NCBI GenBank assembly: GCA_026169045.1
Contig: JAPFDH010000090.1
Location: forward strand, 22,436-86,435
DNA length: 64,000 nt
Source: Lachnospiraceae bacterium
Lineage (GTDB): Bacteria > Bacillota > Clostridia > Lachnospirales > Lachnospiraceae
Direction: 5' to 3'
Shown piece by piece: positions 17,325-25,609 of this stretch. The number at the start of each line of letters is the position of its first letter. Position 1 is the stretch's first letter. Below the pieces are notes generated by a model. That model was not told the DNA's origin, searched no databases, and worked only from the letters and a program-made list of their open reading frames with translations. The position numbers and the translations under genes were made by a program.

Positions 17325-19124
17325 TTAACCCACCAATTTTTCCAATTCGTCCACTAAATTTTTAAATACATCCAATGCTGACTGAACCGGCTGTGGTGTT
17401 GTCATATCCACTCCTGCCACTTTCAGCAGGTCAATGGGATCAAGGCTGCATCCTCCCTTTAAAAACTTTTTGTACTGTTCTACAGCCGTACTTCCTTCCT
17501 TCAAGATCCGGTTTGACAATGCAATCGCCGCCGAAAATCCTGTGGCATACTGATATACATAAAATGGGGTATAAAAATGAGGTATACGCGTCCATTCCAA
17601 TCCGATCGCTTCATCACTCACCATATCCGGTCCGAAATAAAGTTTGTTCAACTCATGGTATGTCCGACTGATCTCCTGAGCGGTCAGAGGTTCTCCCTTT
17701 TCCACCTTTCTGTGCATGTTATATTCAAACTCAGCAAACATCGTCTGGCGATAAATGGTTCCCTTAAATTTATCCAGAAAATGATTAATCAAAATCATAC
17801 GCTCATTTTTGTTTTCTGTCTTTTCCAAAAGATCGTGGATTAAAAGTGCTTCATTGCAGGTAGATGCCACTTCAGCCACAAAAATCTTATATCCGGCATA
17901 AGCAAAGGGCTGATTCTTTTTGGAATAATAACTGTGAATGGAATGTCCCATCTCATGAGCCAAGGTAAACACATTATCCAATGTTCCTCTGTAATTCAAT
18001 AAAACATAGGGATGCGACTGGTAGCTTCCCCAGGAATACGCCCCGCTTCTCTTTCCTTCGTTTTCATAGACATCAATCCAGCGATTTTCAAAACCTTCTT
18101 TTAAAATCTCCAGATATTCTTCTCCCATGGGTTTTAATCCCTCTGCCACAATTTTTTTGGCTTCCTCGAATGTATACTCTTTCCCGCTTTCATGAATAAT
18201 CGGCGCATACACATCATACATGTGCAGCTCCTCTACTCCCAGCATCTTTTTGCGAAGTTTTACATACCGATACATAGAATCCAGATTTTTATGAACTGTC
18301 TCGATTAAATTGTCATACACCGCTTCCGGAATATTGCTCTGATCCAGGAAACTGGCTCTGGAAGAAGGATAATTTCTTGCCTTTGCAAAGAAAACCGCTT
18401 GTTTTACATTGGATGCAAAAATCGATGCGAACGTATTTTTATACTGTTCTCTGACCCGATAATAGGTTTCAAACGCTTCTTTTCTCACCTGTCTGTCTTC
18501 CGATTCCAAAAGCGGAACCAGACTGGAATCTGTCAGATCTACCAGATTTCCTTCACTGTCTTTTACGTTTGGATACTTCATATCCGCATTTTCCAACATA
18601 CGGAAGATGTTTGCCGGTGCATTTCCAAGATCAGCTGCATCTGCCAGCAATGCTTCTATTTCACCGGAACGTGTATGGGCATTCCTACGGAAAATTTCCT
18701 GAAACACCCGTTTATAAAATCTGAGTCCTTCCTCTTCTTCCATGGCATGATTGATCCATTCTTCTGTCAATGATAGAATTTCAGGATTCATAAATGCCGA
18801 ACCGCTGTCCAGTTTTACCATTAAATCTTCTGCACGCATAGCCAACTGTTGATAATAGGCATCTGCCGTATCCTGGTCTCTCCTCTGCTGCGCATATACG
18901 TATACATTATCCAAAATGCAATACATTTGATAGTAAAGATCAAGCGCTTCTTTCAAAGACTTAGGGCTTTTTCCCAATGTTCCCTCCATGGCCTGAAACT
19001 GAACCAGAAGTTCTTCTGCTTTCTTTAAATCACTTTCCCATACAGCATCGGTCTCATACAGAGATTCCAAATCCCATGTATCCTTCTTTTCTACTTCATT
19101 TCTCTTCTTTAATGTCTTCATCAT
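17325..19124 (-). CDS. pepF: Oligoendopeptidase F (M3B metallopeptidase)
   Basis: A 599-aa cytoplasmic zinc peptidase that cleaves short oligopeptides. The HEMGHS zinc motif lies at about residue 390, with the third ligand region CNEALL about 30 residues later. The C-terminal YQYATGFSAAIALS is diagnostic for PepF. The start at 19124 has AGGA nine bases upstream; ATGs at 19121 and 19133 are near alternatives. It is downstream of the ABC exporter pair, separated by 84 bp without an obvious terminator, so may be co-transcribed. Confidence 0.95.
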   Translation of the reverse strand: MMKTLKKRNEVEKKDTWDLESLYETDAVWESDLKKAEELLVQFQAMEGTLGKSPKSLKEALDLYYQMYCILDNVYVYAQQRRDQDTADAYYQQLAMRAEDLMVKLDSGSAFMNPEILSLTEEWINHAMEEEEGLRFYKRVFQEIFRRNAHTRSGEIEALLADAADLGNAPANIFRMLENADMKYPNVKDSEGNLVDLTDSSLVPLLESEDRQVRKEAFETYYRVREQYKNTFASIFASNVKQAVFFAKARNYPSSRASFLDQSNIPEAVYDNLIETVHKNLDSMYRYVKLRKKMLGVEELHMYDVYAPIIHESGKEYTFEEAKKIVAEGLKPMGEEYLEILKEGFENRWIDVYENEGKRSGAYSWGSYQSHPYVLLNYRGTLDNVFTLAHEMGHSIHSYYSKKNQPFAYAGYKIFVAEVASTCNEALLIHDLLEKTENKNERMILINHFLDKFKGTIYRQTMFAEFEYNMHRKVEKGEPLTAQEISRTYHELNKLYFGPDMVSDEAIGLEWTRIPHFYTPFYVYQYATGFSAAIALSNRILKEGSTAVEQYKKFLKGGCSLDPIDLLKVAGVDMTTPQPVQSALDVFKNLVDELEKLVG

Positions 19125-19208
19125 GCACCTCATTCCTATGTTCGTTTGCATCGGTTATTTCAATGGATTACTCCACCGGATTTCCTCCATGGACAAAACG
19201 CATTGGGA

Positions 19209-20993
19209 TTACTGCAAGTTTTTAAACTGCGCCTGATAAAGTTCATAATAAGCGCCTTGTTTTTCCATCAGCTGGCTATGATTGCCTTCTTCTACGATTG
19301 TACCATGGTCGATCACAAATATTCTATCAGCTTTTTTTATCGTTGACAAGCGATGGGCGATGACAAATGATGTCCTTCCTTTCAAAAGAGTTTCAATCCC
19401 CTGCTGAACCAGACGCTCCGTATGGGTGTCAATACTGGATGTAGCCTCATCCAGCACCAATATTCTGGGCATGGAAACCATGGTTCTCGCAAAAGCCAGA
19501 AGCTGACGCTGTCCAATGGATAATCCGGCCCCGCGCTCACTGATTTTTGTATCATACCCGTCTTCCATCTGCATAATAAAATCATGGGCGTTCACCGCTT
19601 TTGCTGCTTCAATGATCTCTTCATCCGTCGCATCCAAACGGCCATAGCGGATATTTTCTTTTATCGTACCGGAAAATAGGAAATTATCCTGTGTCATAAT
19701 ACCCATCTGTTTTCTGAGGCTTAGTATGGACACATCTCTCAAATCATATCCATCTACCAAAACCCTTCCCTTGGTCACCTCATAAAATCGGCTGATCAGA
19801 TTGACAATCGTGGTTTTACCCGCTCCGGTCGGTCCCACAAGTGCAATGGTTTCTCCCGGTTTTATGGTAAAACTCACATCATTTAATACCATCTGATCCG
19901 GTGCATCTTCATAGGCAAATGATACATGATCAAACGTCACTTCTCCTTTTACATCCGGTAATTCCACTACATCTTCCTTATCCTTAATTTCCGGATCCGT
20001 ATCCAGAATTTCAAATACCCGTTCTGCCGCCGAAAGGTTTGTCACCATTTTATTATAAAAATTTGCCAGATTTCGAAGAGGACTCCAAAACATTCCCAGA
20101 TATGTGGAAAAAGCCATAAAGGTACCTACTCCCACATTTCCTACACCAAGAATCTTTATTCCTATAAAATATAGAAGAAATCCTCCCACGCCCCATGTCA
20201 CATCGATCAAAGAACCGAAGGCATCCGCAAACCGAACCGCTCCGGTAAAGGCAGCCACCTGTTCGTTGACCAAAATATCAAAATCTTCCATGGACTCCTC
20301 TTCTGAGCGAAAACTCTGTACAATACGGATACCCGAAAGTTTTTCATGTACAAACGCATTTACATTGGAATTTTTCTTTCTGACCAACTGCCAGCGCTTA
20401 TGGGAAAATGTCTGAATAATATACATACCTCCTGCCAGAAACGGTAAGGTAATCAAAGCTGCCAATGCCAGCTTCATATTTAATACCATCATGATCACCA
20501 TGACACCGATGATCGTACAAAAATCCGGAATCAACGTGGTCACACTGTCCGAAAGTACCTCTTTTAATGAATTAACATCCCCGATTACCCTGGCAAGAAT
20601 TTTACCGGTCGGTCGGCTGTCAAAGAAATGAAAACTCAGTTTTTGAATGTGCACATAAAGTTCTTCCCTGATTTTTAAAAGAACATTATTTGCCATTTTA
20701 GCCACCATAACCATCCGCAATTTTACTCCCGCCATCCATAAGAGATTCAATCCAAGAGCAAAAAATCCCAATTTTATTAACCCGGATATATCTCCCTGTG
20801 CAATATCCACATCAATGGCATGTTGAATCAAAAGCGGATTGACCATGGTAATCGCTGTCGTCACAGCCATGATCACACACACGATTCCAATCGTTTTTTT
20901 ATAATCAAGCAGATAACGAAACAGGCGTTTAATGGTATCCCGGTTCATCACCTGTTTTTGTTCTTCATCATCACGAAATGAATTAACTGCCAT
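19209..20993 (-). CDS. Heterodimeric ABC exporter subunit, canonical ATP site (BmrD/LmrD-like)
   Basis: A 594-aa half-transporter: six-helix membrane domain (residues ~35-320) and C-terminal nucleotide-binding domain. Walker A GPTGAGKTT, Walker B LVLDEATSSID with the catalytic Glu, and H-loop IAHRLST are intact, but the signature is LSIGQ rather than LSGGQ. This is the partner expected to carry the consensus Walker B in a heterodimeric type IV exporter. The next gene upstream encodes the other half. The start 20993 follows GAGGTGG. Confidence 0.9.
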   Translation of the reverse strand: MAVNSFRDDEEQKQVMNRDTIKRLFRYLLDYKKTIGIVCVIMAVTTAITMVNPLLIQHAIDVDIAQGDISGLIKLGFFALGLNLLWMAGVKLRMVMVAKMANNVLLKIREELYVHIQKLSFHFFDSRPTGKILARVIGDVNSLKEVLSDSVTTLIPDFCTIIGVMVIMMVLNMKLALAALITLPFLAGGMYIIQTFSHKRWQLVRKKNSNVNAFVHEKLSGIRIVQSFRSEEESMEDFDILVNEQVAAFTGAVRFADAFGSLIDVTWGVGGFLLYFIGIKILGVGNVGVGTFMAFSTYLGMFWSPLRNLANFYNKMVTNLSAAERVFEILDTDPEIKDKEDVVELPDVKGEVTFDHVSFAYEDAPDQMVLNDVSFTIKPGETIALVGPTGAGKTTIVNLISRFYEVTKGRVLVDGYDLRDVSILSLRKQMGIMTQDNFLFSGTIKENIRYGRLDATDEEIIEAAKAVNAHDFIMQMEDGYDTKISERGAGLSIGQRQLLAFARTMVSMPRILVLDEATSSIDTHTERLVQQGIETLLKGRTSFVIAHRLSTIKKADRIFVIDHGTIVEEGNHSQLMEKQGAYYELYQAQFKNLQ

Positions 20994-21012
20994 CTTTTTC
21001 ACCACCTCTCAA

Positions 21013-22764
21013 TTATTCAGCATCAAAAACAGGTTCCCATTGGGTATCATATTGGGCCAGATATGTATCATAATACATTCCTTTTTTCTTCATCAACTCT
21101 TCATGGGTTCCCCGTTCTGCAATTTTTCCATCTTTCAAAATAATAATTTCATCTGCATGTCGGACAGCGGAAATACGATGGGCAATAATCAATTTTGTCA
21201 CATCATGCAATTTTCCCAATTCTGTCTGAATCTGATATTCTGTTTCCATATCCAGTGCAGATGTGGAATCATCCAAAATCAAAATCGGCGTTTTCTTCGC
21301 CAAAGCTCTCGCAATACTGATTCTCTGTTTCTGACCACCGGACAGCCCCACTCCCCGTTCACCTATGACAGTTTCATAGCGATCACTCAAGTGTTCAATA
21401 AATCCATGGGCACTGGCTGCACATGCTGCCTGATACACAGTATCATATTCCATCCGTTTCCTCTGTCCGATACTGATATTTTCCTGAATCGTATCAGAAA
21501 AAAGGAAAACGTCCTGCATAACCACTGCTATATTTTTACGAATATCTTCCAGACGCATAGTTCGGATATCCACATCATCGATTTTTACACAGCCGGATGC
21601 GGTATCATAAAATCGTTCCAACAGATTAATGATCGAGGATTTCCCGGATCCGGTCATCCCCATGATGCCAAGTGTTTTCCCCGCATCTACATGGAAACTG
21701 ATATCTTCCAAAATCTTATGGCCTTCTATTTCCAAATCCACATGTTCAAAAGCAATTTCTCCTTTTACCGAATCGACTTCCACCGGATTTTCCGGATCTT
21801 TTATCTCTGCCTCTTCTTTCATGATTTTATCTACTTTTTTATAAGAAGCAATAGCCGCCGCCAATTCATTGGAAAGCCATCCCAAACATTCCATCGGCCA
21901 GATAATATTGTTGGCATATTCTGTAAATGCTCCCAATTCTCCAATGGTAATCTGATCATAAATGACCATGATTCCTCCCACGATAACGACACAGACCAAC
22001 ATAATCTTTGTATAAAAAGAAATGTTTGGTTCATATTTCGCCAATACTTTGGCCAATTTCATATTCAAATCATAGTATTTTCCATTCTGTTTCCGGAACT
22101 TTTGAATTTCATATTCCTCTCGCGCAAAGGATTTTACTGTACGTACACCGGCAAGATTTTCCTGGGCTACCGTATTCAGCTCGGCATTCTGCTCGCTGAT
22201 ATTCTGATATACCTGATCCAGCTTATTTTCCAGACGCACTGCCGTCCAGCCCACCAATGGCATAGTAATCAAAGGTACCAACATCAAAAGAGGACTGATA
22301 TGGAACATACAATAAATAACCGCACAAGTATGTACAATACTCTCAATGATCAGCATTCCGATAAAACCTGTCACTGACCAGATTCGATCCACATCGTCTT
22401 TGACGCGGGCCATTAATTCTCCCGTGTTGGTTCTGTCAAAATATCCCACACCCAATCCCTGAATATGGCCAAATAACATTTTTCGCAAATCTCTTCCGAC
22501 GCGCACACCTGCACAATCAAAAATAAATTCTTTGATATATCCGCAAATAGCTCTTCCAAACCCGATTCCCAAAAGCATCAAAAGAAGTCGCATCAGCAAT
22601 TCAACTCTGCCGTCTCCGATTACATCATCAATGATGCTCTGTGTCACCTGTGGACCTTTCATATCCAAATATATAGCCACAAACATAGCCAAAAAACCAA
22701 TCAGATAAAAGTACCACCATCTCATCATATAAGCCAATACTTTTCTTTTCTTATCCCGTTTCAT
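21013..22764 (-). CDS. Heterodimeric ABC exporter subunit, degenerate ATP site (BmrC/LmrC-like)
   Basis: A 583-aa half-transporter. Walker A GMTGSGKSS and signature LSGGQKQR are normal, but Walker B is LILDDSTSALD, with Asp in place of the catalytic Glu. That substitution together with LSIGQ in the partner protein is the known asymmetry of heterodimeric multidrug exporters such as BmrCD, LmrCD and PatAB. It is preceded by a leader with two small reading frames and two intrinsic terminators, which suggests inducible expression by attenuation. Confidence 0.9.
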   Translation of the reverse strand: MKRDKKRKVLAYMMRWWYFYLIGFLAMFVAIYLDMKGPQVTQSIIDDVIGDGRVELLMRLLLMLLGIGFGRAICGYIKEFIFDCAGVRVGRDLRKMLFGHIQGLGVGYFDRTNTGELMARVKDDVDRIWSVTGFIGMLIIESIVHTCAVIYCMFHISPLLMLVPLITMPLVGWTAVRLENKLDQVYQNISEQNAELNTVAQENLAGVRTVKSFAREEYEIQKFRKQNGKYYDLNMKLAKVLAKYEPNISFYTKIMLVCVVIVGGIMVIYDQITIGELGAFTEYANNIIWPMECLGWLSNELAAAIASYKKVDKIMKEEAEIKDPENPVEVDSVKGEIAFEHVDLEIEGHKILEDISFHVDAGKTLGIMGMTGSGKSSIINLLERFYDTASGCVKIDDVDIRTMRLEDIRKNIAVVMQDVFLFSDTIQENISIGQRKRMEYDTVYQAACAASAHGFIEHLSDRYETVIGERGVGLSGGQKQRISIARALAKKTPILILDDSTSALDMETEYQIQTELGKLHDVTKLIIAHRISAVRHADEIIILKDGKIAERGTHEELMKKKGMYYDTYLAQYDTQWEPVFDAE

Positions 22765-22787
22765 AATACCCCTCTCTTCTTTTTGGA

Positions 22788-22874
22788 TTATCTTCTTCTC
22801 CAGTCAAATTTCTCCCAGTACTCGTTCGATTTCAAAAAAAAGACCCGCAGATTTCTCTGCCGGTCTTTTCCCAT
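22788..22874 (-). CDS. Putative 28-aa leader peptide spanning the attenuator of the ABC exporter operon
   Basis: Small frame starting MGKDRQRNLRVFF and ending KFDWRRR, with an AAAGGG site eight to nine bases upstream of the ATG. Its codons run straight through the terminator hairpin at 22836-22870, and it ends 24 bases before the exporter start codon. A ribosome translating or stalling in it would control whether the hairpin forms, as described for BmrB upstream of bmrCD in Bacillus subtilis. Function is inferred from arrangement; no homologue was searched. Confidence 0.55.
   Translation of the reverse strand: MGKDRQRNLRVFFLKSNEYWEKFDWRRR
22836..22870 (-). terminator. Intrinsic terminator/attenuator inside the leader peptide frame
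   Basis: Stem AGACCGGCAGA / TCTGCGGGTCT (one mismatch), loop of four, followed by eight T on the minus strand. It lies between the leader promoter and the exporter genes, so it must be read through for exporter expression unless another promoter exists. Confidence 0.8.
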
Positions 22875-22962
22875 TTTGTTTGTCCCTTTCTTTAAGCGTT
22901 TCTGATAAAAAGCCGCTGATTCCCCATGGACATATTCGCGGACAGTCGCCGTTATATATAAT

Positions 22963-22988
22963 ATCCGTGCACGGCTCGTTGTCTACGC
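22963..22988 (-). repeat. Short dispersed repeat, copy A
   Basis: A 26-bp sequence (plus strand ATCCGTGCACGG then CTCGTTGTCTACGC) that recurs with few changes at 37905 and 57884, each time upstream of a minus-strand gene and in the same orientation to it. Confidence 0.6.
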
Positions 22989-22990
22989 AT

Positions 22991-23021
22991 AAAAAAAGAC
23001 CGCAGTCACACAGACTGCGGT
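22991..23021 (-). terminator. Intrinsic terminator after the 29-aa frame
   Basis: Perfect 9-bp stem ACCGCAGTC/GACTGCGGT, 5-base loop and seven T on the minus strand. It ends a short transcript from the promoter at 23210-23238. Confidence 0.85.
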
Positions 23022-23088
23022 ATCATTCTGAAATCCTAGGCGTTTCCATGCATCTGATCCATATCACATAAAATGTTTCTGATGCCCG

Positions 23089-23178
23089 CTACGCCATAAC
23101 AGTATGGGAGACAGACTGTGTAAATCCAATGAAATTTTTAATTGTTTTGTTTGATACTGTTTCATTTAAACGTAACAT
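23089..23178 (-). CDS. Small 29-aa protein or first leader peptide
   Basis: Frame MLRLNETVSNKTIKNF...SHTVMA of 29 codons with a very strong SD (AAAGGAGG, spacer 7), its own sigma-A promoter and a strong terminator 70 bases downstream. These signals argue for real translation. It may be a stand-alone small protein or the first part of a two-step attenuator for the ABC exporter. No family is recognised; the peptide has no Cys or Trp. Confidence 0.55.
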   Translation of the reverse strand: MLRLNETVSNKTIKNFIGFTQSVSHTVMA

Positions 23179-23209
23179 AATTCTGCCTCCTTTCTTTTTT
23201 TCTATTACC

Positions 23210-23238
23210 ATACTACCGTTCTCTCAGAGATATGTCAA
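23210..23238 (-). promoter_or_regulatory. Sigma-A promoter of the leader region of the ABC exporter
   Basis: Minus-strand perfect TTGACA (23233-23238), 17-bp spacer, TAGTAT (23210-23215), about 30 bases upstream of the 29-aa frame. Confidence 0.7.
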
Positions 23239-23281
23239 CCCCTATTTTCAATTTTCATATCTCTCCACTCCCATCGGGACA

Positions 23282-24472
23282 TTATAATCCCGTGGGAGGT
23301 ATAGCAGCAAAATCATATCCTTTTGCTCTGGCTCCGTCAATAAAATCACCAAGTATCTCCGTATTTGTAGCGGATTCTGCATGAAGAAGATAAATAGCTC
23401 CCGGATGAAGACTGTCCAGACATTTCTGAAGAGATTCTGTCGGATCCGGCTGGTCATCCAATTTCCAGTCTACATGGGCGAAACTCCACCAAATCGGACG
23501 ATATCCCAAATCATGTACTACCTGAAGGGATTGTTCACTGAAAGTTCCCTCCGGATAACGGAACAATGTCATCTCATAACCAAACTTATCCAAGACAAGA
23601 TTATGCAACTTCATAATATCATCCTGTGTTCCCTGGATTCCCAACTGCTGGATACCTCCTGACGGATGGGCACAGGTATGATTACCGATTACATGTCCTT
23701 CATCGATCATTCTCTGAATCAATTCGGGATCGCTGTCAAAAAACTGTTTCGTAATAAAAAATGTAGCTTTTACATTTTTTTCCTTTAATGTATCCAAAAT
23801 CGTCGGTGTAAATCCTGCCTCATATCCTTCATCCATGGTCAAATAAATGGTATTGGTATTTGGTCCAATACTGTCACCGTAATATCCATATTTTGTCTCA
23901 TAATAAAACACACCATTGGGACGATTGTACTGGTCTCTGTCGTCCTCCGGATATCCGTAAGGAATTGCTTCATTGGATAATGCTTCCACCGGACTGGTAA
24001 ACGCCGCCCCCGTAGAAAAATCAATTCCTAAAGAACCGGAAGGAGCCGTACCATTGTTTGATGAAGATACCGTCGTAGGCTCTGTCATCTCTTTGGAAAG
24101 ATACTGGCTGGCAATATAACAGGTCTGATTGTTATATTCCACCTGACTCCATGTCTCATTGTATCCAATTCTATGAACACTCGCTCCCACTTCCAAAATT
24201 CCCAGACTCTCACACGAAGTATTGGGTTCCACTCTCACATTCACCCGTGAGGTCACATAGACCGTTTCGTCTACTGTCTGAAATGATTCGGATCCCTGCT
24301 GTGATGTAGTGGTCTGTTCTGCCGTAGATTCTGCCACTGTAGTCTGTACTGTCGTTTCCGGTGCCGTTTGTGCTACTGTTTCACTTGTATCTTTTCCGCA
24401 TCCCCCAAGAACTACAGCCATACAACAGCTCGCAGCCAAGAGCATTGCGGCAAATTTCTTTGGAATCTTCAT
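23282..24472 (-). CDS. SH3-domain lipoprotein with polysaccharide deacetylase domain (PdaA-like)
   Basis: A 396-aa exported protein. Lipoprotein signal with lipobox LGGC (Cys ~25), a Thr/Ser/Glu-rich spacer, a bacterial SH3 domain (VYVTSRVNVRVEPNTSCESLG, residues ~70-130), and a NodB deacetylase domain from about 190. The catalytic start reads TMDEGYE, the variant found in PdaA-type enzymes instead of FDDG, and the zinc motif HTCAHPS is present. PdaA makes muramic delta-lactam in spore cortex, but SH3-fused members may act on vegetative wall. It precedes sigG divergently, which makes a sporulation link possible. Confidence 0.85.
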   Translation of the reverse strand: MKIPKKFAAMLLAASCCMAVVLGGCGKDTSETVAQTAPETTVQTTVAESTAEQTTTSQQGSESFQTVDETVYVTSRVNVRVEPNTSCESLGILEVGASVHRIGYNETWSQVEYNNQTCYIASQYLSKEMTEPTTVSSSNNGTAPSGSLGIDFSTGAAFTSPVEALSNEAIPYGYPEDDRDQYNRPNGVFYYETKYGYYGDSIGPNTNTIYLTMDEGYEAGFTPTILDTLKEKNVKATFFITKQFFDSDPELIQRMIDEGHVIGNHTCAHPSGGIQQLGIQGTQDDIMKLHNLVLDKFGYEMTLFRYPEGTFSEQSLQVVHDLGYRPIWWSFAHVDWKLDDQPDPTESLQKCLDSLHPGAIYLLHAESATNTEILGDFIDGARAKGYDFAAIPPTGL

Positions 24473-24538
24473 TCTCTTATTTCCTCCTTATCAGCATCCC
24501 ATTCTCTTCCTCTTCTGGTATTAACAAATTCAGGATTC

Positions 24539-24567
24539 ATTATAACAAAAGTTTTTTTTTGATTCAA
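24539..24567 (-). promoter_or_regulatory. Sigma-A promoter for the deacetylase gene
   Basis: Minus-strand TTGAAT (24562-24567), 17-bp spacer, perfect TATAAT (24539-24544), about 65 bases upstream of the start. A vegetative-type promoter argues against exclusive sporulation use. Confidence 0.75.
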
Positions 24568-24705
24568 GTGGTTTTCCAGTTTTTCACAACAAACTCTGTA
24601 TTTTTTATAGGATTACGTAAAATTTAACCGATCTATTGTTTCCAGTTCATCCGATCGCTTTCCTTTACTATATTTTTCCAGCCAGTTTTCACCTGATAAA
24701 AATCC

Positions 24706-24735
24706 GTATAAACTTTCTCATTTACGTAAATCATT
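24706..24735 (+). promoter_or_regulatory. Possible sigma-F/G-type promoter of sigG
   Basis: GTATA (24706-24710) followed after 15 bp by GTAAATCATT (24726-24735), which only partly fits the GYATA-N15-GGNRANAHT pattern of forespore promoters. Chosen mainly because sigG is expected to be read by sigma-F and autoregulated. The rest of the 332-bp gap holds only the divergent sigma-A promoter. Confidence 0.3.
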
Positions 24736-24804
24736 CATTTAGAACGTACAACAAAGGAGACTGTTTTATATAAGAACAGTCCCTCTAAAGCGGAGGTATC
24801 TGTT

Positions 24805-25587
24805 ATGGCAGTATACAAAGTGGAAATCTGTGGTGTAAACACTGCAAAATTGCCGTTATTAAGTGATGAAGAAAAGGAAGCCCTTTTTAAACGCATTAAG
24901 GCTGGAGACAAACAAGCCAGGGAAGAATACATCCGTGGAAATCTGCGTCTGGTACTCAGTGTTATTCAGCGTTTTTCCAATTCCGGCGAAAACGTCGATG
25001 ATCTTTTCCAAATTGGCTGCATAGGATTGATGAAAGCCATAGATAATTTTAACCCCGATCTTATGGTAAAATTTTCCACCTATGCCGTTCCTATGATCCT
25101 AGGTGAAGTCCGCCGTTATCTTCGGGATTATAACAGTTCCATTCGTGTTTCTCGTTCTCTTCGTGACACCGCATATAAAGCGATCTATGCCAAAGAACAA
25201 TTAACGAAAAAAAATAACCGTGAACCTACGGTTATGGAAATTGCTGAGGAAGTAGGATTAAGTAAGGAAGATGTTGTATTCGCCTTAGATGCCATCCAAA
25301 ATCCTGTCAGCCTGTATGAACCCGTTTATAATGATGGCGGAGATACGCTCTATGTCATGGACCAGATTAGTGACCAGAAAAACAGGGAAGATAACTGGAT
25401 CCAGGAGCTTTCATTAAAAGATGCCTTGAATCGTCTTCCTGACCGGGAAAAACATATTATTGAACTTCGTTTTTACGAAGGAAAAACCCAAATGGAAGTG
25501 GCGGAAGAAATCCATATTTCTCAGGCACAGGTCAGCCGTCTGGAAAAAAATGCCTTAAAATCCATGAAAGCTTACCTCACCTCCTGA
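24805..25587 (+). CDS. sigG: RNA polymerase sporulation sigma factor SigG
   Basis: A 260-aa sigma-70 family member with all needed regions. Region 2 is NLRLVLSVIQRFSNSGENVDDLFQIGCIGLMKAIDNF...KFSTYAVPMILGEVRRYLRD, region 3 REPTVMEIAEEVGLSKEDV, and region 4 RLPDREKHIIELRFYEGKTQMEVAEEIHISQAQVSRLEKNA. The N-terminus YKVEICGVNTAKLPLLS is characteristic of SigG rather than SigF. It drives late forespore genes. The gene shows that the organism has the sporulation programme. Confidence 0.96.
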   Translation: MAVYKVEICGVNTAKLPLLSDEEKEALFKRIKAGDKQAREEYIRGNLRLVLSVIQRFSNSGENVDDLFQIGCIGLMKAIDNFNPDLMVKFSTYAVPMILGEVRRYLRDYNSSIRVSRSLRDTAYKAIYAKEQLTKKNNREPTVMEIAEEVGLSKEDVVFALDAIQNPVSLYEPVYNDGGDTLYVMDQISDQKNREDNWIQELSLKDALNRLPDREKHIIELRFYEGKTQMEVAEEIHISQAQVSRLEKNALKSMKAYLTS

Positions 25588-25608
25588 AAAGGAAGTGAGG
25601 TAAGCTTT
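25567..25608. terminator. Terminator overlapping the sigG 3' end
   Basis: Inverted repeat GCTTACCTCAC/GTGAGGTAAGC (with an inner TCC/GGA extension) begins in the last sigG codons and ends in TTTCT. It can also serve the convergent PLD gene, whose stop codon is at 25610. Confidence 0.7.
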
Positions 25609-25609
25609 C

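Noticed and set aside
20932..22377. 481-codon open frame on the plus strand
   Set aside because: It is antisense to two clear ABC exporter genes, has no family features and is rich in Phe/His/Ile as expected from the reverse frame.
23267..23297. Terminator at the deacetylase 3' end
   Set aside because: There is a CTCCCACGGGA/TCCCGATGGGAG hairpin over the stop codon, but no U-run follows on the coding strand.
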